From assembly GCA_029448655.1 (NCBI GenBank), contig JACCLO010000015.1, positions 372,001 to 436,000 of the forward strand: a stretch of 64,000 nucleotides of DNA, given 5' to 3'. Positions 54,346 to 64,000 of this stretch are shown here, piece after piece. Position 1 is the stretch's first letter. Every line of letters begins with the position of its first letter. Source of the stretch: Wolfiporia cocos. Lineage: Eukaryota > Basidiomycota > Agaricomycetes > Polyporales > Phaeolaceae. A program made the position numbers and the translations under genes. A model generated the notes under the pieces. The model searched no databases and was not told where the DNA came from. It worked only from the letters and a program-made list of their open reading frames with translations.

Positions 54346-56238
54346 ACAAGAAACATGTAGATATGCACAAGGAAGCCTTGGTAGCTTCTTCCATTGGGTG
54401 TTCCGGTCAGTTAGCATTCTGTTGGGCGTTCTGAGATGCAGTCAGGTGCTATCTCCTATAGTTAGATACTCTCAGCAACAAGTTAAGGTTGGAATATGGA
54501 AAAAGCAACCAGATATGAGAGGGAGTTGTTAGGGAGTTGTGAAGCCATGGTACATGCACACGAGAAAGTGGCTAACTCAAGAAGAAATGTATGCTTGATG
54601 TGTCTGTGGCATCCAGTGCTTGCAGCTATCCATGACCCTTTACTCGATTATGCACCTTGTTTTCTGGACTATCTTTCTATACATGGCTCTACATTGCATT
54701 GACTGTGGCAGAGAAGACTTCTACAACAAGCATGGTCTTGAGAGACACCAAGGAAAGTGCCCGAAAAGTGGTATAGTCCTCAAGGATGCCATCAAAAAGC
54801 GGCAAATGCAACAAAATGATGTGACTCAAAGCAAATTGCTGAGAACCGAGGACGGTGGAGGTGTAATAGCACTGCATGAAGAGCTAAGGTTTGAGGAGGA
54901 GATATCTGAGGTTCATTAACCAATTAATTACACACACAACTAACTCTCGCACAGATACCAGAAGCATCTTCGTCTACCGCAAATGATACCTTTGTATACT
55001 CTATAAGTAGGACAGGGCAAAAATGTCAAAGACCCACCTATCTAGTTGATTGCATGCCCACAACTGAGGAGGGCGTAGCTCTGCAGGTGTCTGGAGTGGT
55101 TACTTGACTAGACATTTCCCCACCCACATCCCCTGTTCATGCAAATGTCCCAGATTCTACTTCAACAACTCCTGAAAATAGCACTGTAGACTCGTCAAGT
55201 CCATCCTTATGCTACAATACAAAACCTGACAGGTTTGGTATCTTCCGATGATATTCTGTGACCCCAAAGCATACTCCCCCAGATGCGTCATCACTGAGTG
55301 ACTTGTGCGACTCTCCTGCACTTCAGAGTCCAAACCATGGTGCTGCATTATCTGTGCGATGTGCAGGTCCCCCAAATGTGCATGATGCACACAATCTGTT
55401 TCATCCATTCTCAAACTCCTCTGTGTATAGGTTCATGAAGTGGGATCTCGATTCATCTGGTGCCATGTCAAGGAGCAAGTCACAGAGCCTTCTATACAAT
55501 GTCCTATTTGCTCCTGATTTTGAGCTGTCTGACTTGAGAGGGCTGAATGTTGGACAAGAATGGGAACAGGTTGAATCCTCAGAAACCAGCAACCCAGAAT
55601 TTTCCGCTGCAGATGGATGGAATAAAAGCTCTGTCACAGTCAGACTGCCGAAAGAGAAGGAGAAATGGGCCGATGAGAGCAAAGCGCCACAACTGGAGGT
55701 TCCAGATGTGTACCATCATAGCCTTCTGGATATTATTAGGACAGTCTGCTGAGATCCTGAGGCAAGCTCCTACCAGTGGACCCCTTACAAGCAGTTCCGG
55801 AGATGACCGAAGGATTCTCCTGATGGGACAGCTGATGAGGAGTTGGCAGAAGTGGACAACATCCGTGTTTACTCAGAGCTGTTCAACTCTGATGCTATGC
55901 TCCTGGAGTATGAGAAAATACACTCCCAACCTCCTGACCCAGATGATCCTCCAGATACCGAAGTGGCCATTGTGCTGATCATGCTATGGTCAGATTCTAC
56001 TCACCTCTCCAGCTTTGGTTCCGCTTCTCTGTGGCCCATATATGTGTTTTTCGGTTTTATATCAAAATACATATGCAACAAACCCACTTCCATTTGCACA
56101 CATCACCTCGCCTATGTGCCATCTGTAAGTATTCGCTTTTGCTGTCTATCATGTATTTTATTAATGTGGTCATATCTCAGCTTCCTGACTTCATCCAAGA
56201 TAAATATCAGTCACTCTATGATATAGCTGCAACCGCTG

Positions 56239-57305
56239 TATCACAATACCTCAGAGCTGTGATATATGCGTCGTAGGCCCAAGGCCTGCAGTATTGCAGG
56301 ATGCCCTCAGACTAGCAGTAATGAAGTATGAGGCAGGGCAGACATCATGCAGGGTTGAGTTACCAGGTACTAGACCTGTGGATGAGAATACTATGTCTGA
56401 GGGTTGTAGCCCTCAGACATCGCGCTATAACTACATGATACATCACTAGACTACCGCCTGTCACAGTATGCTCCTTAGGGGGTACCCTTTGACTAACCCT
56501 CGGTTCAAGGCATAGCAGTGCTGGGATGCGCACAGTTCCCTGCTCGGTTCCCCTACACCTCTAAGTCCATCCCCTGTTATCTTATCTCATGACACCTGAC
56601 CTATTAGATTGTACACGTGCTAGGGCCGCGTGCTCCCCCCTATACTCACATGACTTATGTTCATAACTGGTCACAGGTTGTTACATGGAGCGTCACTTGT
56701 ACGGTACATCCCTTAGTTATGGCACACAGGCCATCACTTCAGGGTAGACACTAGATACTTGGTGCGTCAATCCCCATGTATATATTCTACAGTGATGAGG
56801 ACTTACATCCTCATCTTTAGGATTCTCAGCAATGGGGTGCAAACCCTCTTTCTGCTTCACTGGGTTGTGTGCTGGTCCGTCACCCTCTGGGCACTGGGGC
56901 CCTGCTTAAAGACATGTGCATCGCCCGCTGGCTCTGACACCTGGGACAGCGAACTTCACCATTGTCAAGTCGTGACCTCTGCAGCATCCCTTTCAGGGAA
57001 TGTCCATGGATCGGAGACTCCGACTGGTGCGTAGCGAGTCTCTAACCATCACGACCAAGGCATTTGCATCTTAGCATATAGGGATATCCCCTGGCTAGGG
57101 CCAGTCCCACAGCCCGGTAAGTGGTCTGTGTCACCGTCTGCCCTGAAGGGGTCAGTGCACATGTCACGATGTAGCTACTGTGATGCTCATGTGCTACTGT
57201 GACCATGGTTGTGACTACCGCCATCTTATCTACAACATGCCGTATCTAATCTACCTACATCACGTTACTATACACCGAGGGCACGTCTCAGATTACTCTG
57301 TGACA
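56239..57305 (-). mobile_element. Solo LTR in the Plavaka gene, itself interrupted
   Basis: Begins TATCACAA (expected TGTCACAA), ends CTGTGACA, exact CGCTG on both sides (56,234-56,238; 57,306-57,310). Ignoring it and one duplication restores the transposase frame (DIAATA then DILRFCKHKL). Minus-strand hairpin TCTGAGGGCT...CCTCAGAC near 56,400. A second LTR (56,459-57,133) lies inside. Confidence 0.75.
56459..57133 (+). mobile_element. Solo LTR nested in another solo LTR
   Basis: 675 bp, TGTCACAGT...GTCTGTGTCA, flanks CCGCC (56,454-56,458) and CCGTC (57,134-57,138). CATGTATATATTC is followed by the hairpin GATGAGGA...TCCTCATC and GATTCTCAG, as in the LTR at 25,417. Confidence 0.78.
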
Positions 57306-58726
57306 CGCTGACATACTACGATTTTGCAAACACAAGCTCATGAATGCCATATGGCTGCTCATCCTCGATCCGGAGTTCATGAAGGCATATGAACATGGCA
57401 TTCTAGAAAAATGCGGTGATGGTATATTACGCCACCTATTCTTCACATATTCAGCTGATTATCCTGAGAAGTAAGGACTGAAGTTTATGATTGATTGTGT
57501 CTTGTATACTAATGTGAATTTATTACAGGATATTACTTGTGTGCATTCGCTACCTGGCTCAATGCCCTTGCCCACGCTGCCTGATACAAAATGCAGATAT
57601 TTCTGAGATGGGCACACCTGCAGACATGGAGCATTGAAATATACTTTGCATCGACACTACTGCTATTCAGAATCTTATCGATGGTGCGAGGAGGTCAGTA
57701 TTCAGGAAAGGGTCTGCACTCAATAGCAAGAAAATTACCAAGATTCTTGACCCAAAATCACTGGTGATGACTAGGATGAGCAATGTGATGACCATGAAAA
57801 ATCACATGCTCATGGGTGTCTAGAGTGCATTTTCTCAACGACTTTCAAAGTTTGGCTTTAACTTCTACTCAATGTTTGTGCCTGACCTTCTGCATGAATA
57901 TGAGCTTGGTGTGTGGAAGGCTGTATTCACACATCTACTGTGTATTTTGTATGCAGAAGGCAAAGACAGGATCAAAATTTTGAACAAGAGGTATGGCAAT
58001 TTATGGTTGTTGTATGAATATGCTCAAGTAGACAACCTAGGTTCTGCCTTATGCCCACATCTGGCTGCGACACAATTCGTCGTTTCATGAACAATGTGTC
58101 TGCAATGAAGCAGCTGGCTGCAAGGGACTTTGAAGATATTTTACAGGTGTGTTACAAAATACATTATTTGTATTTCCTCACTCACCCCCGCTGTAGTGCA
58201 TCATTCCTGTCTTCAATATGTTTTTGCCACCAGAACATAACAAAGTAGTCCTCACATTGCTGTTCGAGCTGGCTACATGGCATGCCCTTGCGAAATTATG
58301 CTTACACACGGAGGATACCCTCACAGTCTTTACTCATGCAACCAAGTCTCTCAGGGATTCACTCCATGCATTCGTCAATACTACTTGCGAAGCCTATGAT
58401 ACACAGGAGTTGCCTAAAGAGCATGCTGCTCACAGCAGGCATACTGCAGCAATGCACAAGTGAGGTTCCATCGTCAGCAATAGAAGAAAATCAAGGCAAG
58501 GTAAAGGGAAGGGGAAAGCAACAGACATGAATGCCAGTATCAGAATGGCAAATGAGTTATCAAATGGGCCAAAGATTAAGAAACTCAATCTGTCAACTTA
58601 CAAGCTCCATGTGCTTGCAAATTATCCACAGGCCATCTGACAGTTTGGCACAATGGATAATTATAGCACTCAAGTCATAAGTCATTAGTATATTTTATAT
58701 TGAGTCAATCTCATTGTGCTACAGGG

Positions 58727-59267
58727 TGTTACAGACTGAATATCCATTCAACACAAAATAACTAAGTCGAGTTACTCAGTGTATCAAGTAGCACACTACT
58801 TGTTGGACTCCTCAGAGTCAGAGCGTCAATATACAAGCTGTAGGCTTAATTGCTCAAGCCTTTGAGAACGAGTATAAGATCCTTGTATTTCAACAAGGTT
58901 GAGCTGAGGAACTTGACCGGTATTTACATCAGGTTATATACTGCGATTCATTGAATGGGGTCATAGTGTCCTTGGTACTGCTACTATTAAGTCCTTTGAA
59001 CTAATGATATAAGTAATAAGGAAGAAGTGTTGCGGTTGAGCGCAACAAGGGGTGAAACATAGAACTGCTGTGGTTAGACACAGAATATCAGCTAGAACGC
59101 AATGCGAGTGGGGATCGTGGTCATAGGGTTGTTGTACATGAAACAGGGCCTACGATTGAGTGGAGACCCCTAGAAATAAACGCGTGATACAGTAGTTAAA
59201 CACTAAGTCCTCATACACAGTGAAGTATCAATAGGGACATCTGAATGTACCTGGTAAAGTCGTAACA
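58727..59267 (-). mobile_element. Solo gypsy-type LTR in the Plavaka gene
   Basis: 541 bp, TGTTACAG...GTCGTAACA, exact CAGGG on both sides (58,722-58,726; 59,268-59,272). It is a reverse-complement relative of the LTR at 19,157. It sits at the 3' splice site of an intron, just before GELENHH. Confidence 0.88.
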
Positions 59268-59862
59268 CAGGGTGAACTTGAAAATCACCATGGCAAGCAA
59301 TGGTACACATGCATGAACAAGAACAAGCATGTCAGTCAGATCACAAAGCACAAGTGTTGCACACGACTGCTTCACCGCATCTCCCAAGATGAGCAGAGAT
59401 GGGCACATGAGGAGGTGCTGCATGAGTCCGTGGTGATTGCTGGCAATGCAATATCATCAATTTCCAGGGTGGGTGGTTGCAGCCATTTATGCAGTGGGGT
59501 TGCGGCCGTGAAGATGACAACAAATATTCCATTGCCAAAACATTCCTCCCCTTTTGATCACTATCATATGTCTGACTACACCCCAGTTTGGGAGAATATC
59601 CCACACTGGCTCAAGGCCAACAAAGATGACCGTGCCTTTGAGGTGAGTGTTTTTGTTTTGAAGATAACAGAATTAACATTTTTAATCATTAGAATTTTAT
59701 ACCTCTCCTAAAAAACCATCTTCTGTTGCACTTGATGGGGCATGAGTTTGACAGTGACAAGAATGAATTCACACCTGAGGAACATGCAACACTCAAGATT
59801 CTCAAGAACAAAATATACTTCCACAAGGTTGTGTGCATAAACTACACTATGTACAACATGAG

Positions 59863-61107
59863 GCTGACACAGAACTAACTTGATATGCCTAGAGGACTTG
59901 CTAACAGTTGATAAGACTGATAAGTGCTCAATAAGCCAACTAATAAGGGCTTAGAGTGCAAGTAGGCTGCTTAGAGGCAACAGCTAACCAAGATAGTAGA
60001 GATCAATGTTAGAAGCTTTCCAGCTAACTAACAAGGTGGGATATCAATATAACTAGTCTGAGTTGTAAGTGACTCAGAGTACGGTATATATACATGAGGG
60101 TTAAGACCCTTGTCACTATAAAGTGGGACTAATGATACCTCTAATACAAATAGAAAAGTGGTGTCATAAGTAATGCAGCCAATAGGGCCGCAGGGCATAG
60201 GGCATAGGGGTATATGTTACGGTTTTACCCAGGTACACTCGAATATCCTTTTGATGCCTCACTGTGTACGAGGACTTAGCGTTCAACTGCTACACCGCGC
60301 GCTCTAATTTCTAGGGACCTCTGCCCAACCAGAGACCTTGTTTCATGTATAACAGCCCTATGCCCAGTCGCCGTGTTTGCATCGCATTCTAGCTGATATC
60401 CTGTGTCTGACCACAGGAGTTCTATGTTTCATCCCTTGTTGCACTCAACCGCAACACTTCTCGCTTATTACTTATATCGTTAGCTCAACGGACTTAATAG
60501 TAGCAGTACCACAGACACTATGACCCCGATCTATGAAGCGTAGTATATAACCTGATGTATATACCGGTCGAGTTCCTCAGCTCGACCTTGTTGAATTACA
60601 AGGATCTTATACTCGTTCTCAAAGGCTTGAGCAATTAAGCCTGCAGCTTGTATATCGACGCTCTGACTCTGCGGAGTCTGACGAATAGTGCGCTATTCGA
60701 TACGCTGAGTAACTTGACTTTGTTACTTTGCGTTGAACGGATATTCTATCTGTCGAAATAACTTGACTTGGTTATTTTGCGCTGAACGGATATTCGATCC
60801 GTAACAGTATATGCATGTGATAGCGACCGGTAATGGTCGCTAGGGTAAGGATGGCCGAGACATGTGATATGGCCATCTCAGCGATGACTCATACCACCAG
60901 CTGATGTGTCTAGTGTGATGACTATGCACTTTGTAAGGCACTGGACTAGATCATGTGATCTAAGTAGACCAAAGGGTCCGTCCTTTAGTAATGAGTACAT
61001 GACCAGCTTACTAAGCGGTCTGGGCTACTCTATCAAGAGATAAACCCGAAATACTGTTTGGGAGCATGTGACCTATGAGTGCGCATGCTAGATAAGATAC
61101 GAGCTTA
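59863..61107 (-). mobile_element. Partial LTR-like element, right boundary not found
   Basis: A TGACACAGAAC start abuts the Plavaka remnant. On the minus strand it has GTATATATACC followed by the hairpin TCTGAGT...ACTCAGA, the same module as in the other LTRs, and the text around 60,810-61,080 resembles the type of the LTR at 31,702. No matching end or target duplication (GAGGC expected) is seen before 61.1 kb. Confidence 0.45.
60215..60806 (+). mobile_element. Solo gypsy-type LTR
   Basis: 592 bp, TGTTACGG...CCGTAACA, exact GTATA on both sides (60,210-60,214; 60,807-60,811). Close relative of the 19,157 LTR with about a dozen changes and small insertions near 60,625 and 60,740. Confidence 0.92.
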
Positions 61108-61131
61108 ATTACCCGTGGCTTCGCCACGGAC

Positions 61132-61596
61132 ATTACTTTTTAGGACTTAGTTGCTCAAATATGATCTCAATGCATGTGCAAAGCTCATTTAAGTTGTCTC
61201 CAGTCTGCCCTAAAGTCAGGGGAGGCTCATTAAGTTGTCTCAAGCCTGCCCTAAAGTCGCACCATTCACACACAAAGTAAGGGGTTTTTGATACAACATT
61301 CAATAGCAGAGATCAACCAATTACAAACAGATTTTCTATACTACTTTTTGAGAGTTCTTGAGGAAACCTAAGTCAAAGATGTAAGCATAAGAAACAGAAT
61401 AAGGGAAGAGCATACCGGACAGAGACATCATGAATTCAGTTATGATTCCTTGGTAGCCATGGCCTCATTTTACCACAGATCCTTTTTTGACTCCACTGCT
61501 GTATTCAAGAGTCAGATTGGATCAGATGTCATAGATTGTGCATACCATTGCAGCCCCAGTATAATCACAACTATCCCTTAATCAATCCACACACCC
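61132..61596. other. Helitron 3' untranslated region
   Basis: AT-rich, with a doubled segment CTCATTTAAGTTGTCTC.AGTCTGCCCTAAAGTC (61,187 and 61,224). No coding potential seen. Confidence 0.45.
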
Positions 61597-61619
61597 CAAA
61601 GCATCCTCTATGAAATAAG

Positions 61620-63999
61620 TCAGACCATTGATAAGGGTCCCAAATAATGCAAGTGTGCATACCAATGGTCCAACAGGCCTGAAAGCACCTCCTGGTAGAC
61701 AATGTTTACTGTGTTGATAGAGTCTGAGTCTGGTGGGAACAGGACTTTGATACGCTCCGCTGCCGTGCACCGTGAAAGAGCAACATAGAGTTGGCCATGA
61801 GAGAACACAGGGACATGTAGATCCAATCCCACATGCACAACTGACTGGCCCTGGGACTTGTTGATAGTCATCGCAAATGCAAGGCGGACAGGAAATTGTC
61901 GGTGGGAAAGGGAAACAGGGAGGTCTTCTGCAGATGGCTCCAGGGTAATACGGGGGATGTAAACCACCTTTCCAGCATGGCTTCCTCCTAATATCCGGCA
62001 TTGGAGTACACGGGTGTGTATTGACATCAGAATCATCCGTGTCCCATTGTAGAGGCCATTGGCTGGGTCAATATTACGTAGGAGCATGAGGGGGCATCCT
62101 GGCTTGAGAGCCAAATGAGCCAAGGGTAGGCTGGAGATGGTGATTGAATTGAGGTATTCAATGGGATAATGCACATCCTCAGCACCTATGACCTTGTCAG
62201 CTGCTGTCAACACAACCTCCTCTCCAGGGAACTTGTCCAATATATAGGAGTTGAGCTCTGCGACAGCATCATTCTTGGCACACAGAATCGTCCGTTCAAG
62301 GAAGTATTGATCGGACTTGTTTCCTTCAGCAATGCCAGGATAAACAGCATCCACCAATCCCTGGACTGTATTGTCATCAAGCTGCATGGTCTCTGGCAGA
62401 GTAACAATCTTCTGGGAAGATGTAGGGTCTCCTGCTCTGACATCTAGCAGCCACTGTGCAAAAGCGTCACTTGCAGGTTGTCACGGTAACCACCGTGCTA
62501 CCACGCAGTGGGGAATACCCGCTCTACCCGCTATCCAAAGGAGAACAGCGGGCTCGCTGCCAAGTAACCCGGCGGGACTCTTAATAAGAGTCCACCCCGA
62601 GGTCAAGGGGACGACCAATGGTCATCCGCCGGGCCACCCAGACAAGCGGTGAAAGAGGGAGTGGTTACCCAGCAGGCGGCGCACAGATGATGTGGTTGCC
62701 GAGGAGACTAGCTCCATCGACGAGAAGATAAGTTCTGAGGAGTACCTCAGAACGCTACGTAGTATATATACAGGGGGAGCGCACTACTATACTACCAGAC
62801 CGGCCCTACAGCGCGGGTCTGTGCGTAAACGTGACCGTAACCCCTAACTACATGACGTTCAGGTAACTGTCCTGTGACGTATCACGTGACCGTACTTAAT
62901 AGTGAGGCAAGCGTTAGCGTTAACTACCTATGCACGTGCAAGCGCTCCAGCGCGCGGCTAATCGTAAAGTATAGCGAATATCTGTAAAAACAGAGGAATT
63001 AACATCACAATTATTCTTGTGACACAGGTGTGCGGTCAAGTCACATGTTCTGGGTAAGGTGAAGAATCTGAATGTGTCTCCAGAGATATGATCTCCGCAG
63101 GGAAGCAGACACGATCTGTTCTCTTGTGCCTCGGGGAACGACAGGTAATGTCTGATGGAAGTCGCCTCCAAAAAGCATGGTAATCCCACCAAATGGTATG
63201 TCCTTGTCCAGGACATCATGAAGGGTCCGGTCCACTGCCTCTATGGCATGGCGATGCTGCATGGGTGCTTCATCCCATATGATAATCCCTGTTTCCCGTA
63301 TGAGATCGGCAAGGTTGCTGTTCTTGGGGATATGGCATGTCGAAGTCTCATGGACTGCTATGGGTATCTTGAACCGCGAATGTGCCGTGCGTCCACCAAT
63401 AAGGAGCAATGATGCAAGCCCAGAGGATGCCACACAGAGTGCCACCTTCCTGTGCATTCGAACTGCAGAAGCAATGGCATTACATGTGAATGTCTTGCCA
63501 CCACCTCCTGCACTGTGGAGGAAGAATATCCTTCCTTCTTGCTGTAGGACGGATTGAAGGATCACATTGTAGGCATTTGCCTGCTCTGCATTAAAGCGCT
63601 CCCTGTCCACCTCCACCCCCATGGCAAGCTCTGCATCATCGTAGGCAAGCTCCTCTTGAAGGATTGGATTTACATGTGGAGGCTCCCATTGCACCTGAGG
63701 AAGGGGCATTGGTGGAAAGTCTGTTAGACACTTTCCATACTTGAGCAGGATCTGGTTAAGAAGGAATAGACCCAGGTCCCAGACCTGTTCGACTGTGGGA
63801 TCCTCATGCCCATAAGCAATGACACGGGGTCATAGGTCATCGCAAATGTTATCCCTGAACCGGATCCACAGATTGGCAGGCTCCACAGGATGACAATGGG
63901 TGAGGAGTATGGCAAACAGATTGCGTAGCTGCACTCCTGACTGTATGTCTGCTGCCTCCTCCAAGCACAGTGCCCACTCCCCATCATCCTCCAGAAGTC
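61620..63999 (-). pseudogene. Helitron PIF1-like helicase domain (interrupted)
   Basis: Minus strand, entering from the right edge. Walker A is [20 protein letters not shown] (near 63,500), then [26 protein letters not shown], the Walker [36 protein letters not shown] and [15 protein letters not shown] solo LTR (62,479-63,024) interrupts it. It resumes with AFAQWLLDVRAGD, then ILCAKNDAVAELNSYIL, EYLNSITISSLPLAHLALKP, RNIDPANGLYNGTRMIL and the motif VI-like FAMTINKSQGQSV...QLYVALSRCTAAERI, ending at 61,620. A TGA at 63,041-63,043 follows NM where the family has arginine; another lies near 63,830. The Rep domain must lie outside the window. Confidence 0.9.
62479..63024 (-). mobile_element. Solo LTR in the Helitron helicase
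   Basis: 546 bp, TGTCACGGT...TTCTTGTGACA, exact CAGGT on both sides (62,474-62,478; 63,025-63,029). On the minus strand GTATATATAC is followed by GTTCTGAGG...CCTCAGAAC and CTTCTCG. Helicase codons continue across it. Confidence 0.9.
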
Positions 64000-64000
64000 C

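Larger units (their letters stand above)
54683..59873 (+). pseudogene. Plavaka (KDZ superfamily) transposase, interrupted
   Basis: Starts with a C2H2-like finger MALHCIDCGREDFYNKHGL...C. After an intron-like break it continues at 55,380 with NLFHPFSNSSVYRFMKWD, ADGWNKSSVTVRLPKEKEK, IRVYSELFNSDAMLLEYEKI, DTEVAIVLIMLWSDSTHLSS, SLWPIYVFFGFISKY and LPDFIQDKYQSLYD. It resumes at 57,311 with LMNAIWLLILDPEFMKAYEH, FFTYSADYPEKILLVCIRYL, CPCPRCLIQ, SMFVPDLLHEYELGVWKAVF (hallmark box), AARDFEDILQ, LLFELATWHALAKL and, after a solo LTR at an intron acceptor, RLLHRISQDEQ and HYHMSD. It fades at NYTMYNMR near 59,860. Stops: TGA after TVC near 55,750, after AI near 58,638, a TAG near 57,822, others. Such enzymes are DDE-type DNA transposases. 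I see no terminal repeats of the transposon. Confidence 0.85.
61108..64000 (-). mobile_element. Helitron (rolling-circle transposon), 3' portion
   Basis: The C-terminal part of a Helitron helicase on the minus strand is followed, about 490 bp past its stop, by a perfect 7 bp-stem hairpin (61,113-61,129, CCGTGGC...GCCACGG) and then GGTAATTAAG, a position and shape expected of a Helitron 3' end. The terminal CTRR is not perfect here. The element runs off the right edge. Helitrons make no target duplication, so the end is inferred. Confidence 0.6.

Noticed and set aside
61582..62001. Cysteine-proline-rich minus-strand protein
   Set aside because: It is the shifted frame of the helicase C-terminal part.

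Overview
The window is repeat-dominated nuclear DNA of a filamentous fungus, most likely an agaricomycete basidiomycete. Evidence for this: 50-60 bp introns of fungal type (GTAAGT/GTATG donors, CTAAY-like branch sites), a Plavaka-type (KDZ) transposase, a DUF6698-like gene, a Tad1-like LINE with RNase H, a dUTPase-bearing Ty3/gypsy element and a Helitron helicase. I see no bacterial operons, no rRNA, no CRISPR array and no clear functional tRNA gene. Almost every large coding region is broken, mainly by CGA-to-TGA changes and by insertions.

Layout. 1-12.4 kb: a decayed N-terminal fragment of the spliceosomal helicase Brr2, a 5'-truncated LINE tail, a P450 pseudogene on the minus strand interrupted by a solo LTR and by an inverted tRNA-SINE-like element, a second element of that kind, and a decayed minus-strand host gene. 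12.4-30.4 kb: one LINE (ORF1, then ORF2 with endonuclease, RT and RNase H) that holds a solo LTR and a hAT element. The hAT holds a Ty3/gypsy element, whose chromodomain holds a small non-coding LTR retrotransposon. All four levels have target-site duplications, and the LINE frame is restored when the insertions are ignored. 30.5-32.8 kb: a spliced host gene with a solo LTR in an exon; it was once the divergent neighbour of the decayed gene at 9.7-12.3 kb. 34.0-43.7 kb: a 9.66 kb LTR element with no recognisable protein, holding two solo LTRs and an inverted tRNA-SINE-like element. 43.8-50 kb: a small hAT element, then a DUF6698-like pseudogene whose intron holds a hAT element that carries two further elements. 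50-54.3 kb: tandem and dispersed repeats with splice-like signals and a solo LTR. 54.7-59.9 kb: a Plavaka transposase pseudogene with three LTR insertions. 60.2-60.8 kb: a solo gypsy LTR. 61.1-64 kb: the 3' part of a Helitron (minus strand) with a solo LTR inside its helicase.

What ties the region together is serial insertion plus CpG decay. Premature stops in Brr2, LINE, gypsy, Helitron and Plavaka sequences are mostly TGA where the family has CGA arginine. Five of the six differences between the LTR pairs of the two young elements are CpG transitions, and the 9.66 kb element shows reciprocal TG/CA pairs that point to an ancestral CG. This fits cytosine methylation and deamination of repeats. 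Boundaries were found by eye from terminal repeats and target-site duplications; no alignment or database search was run.
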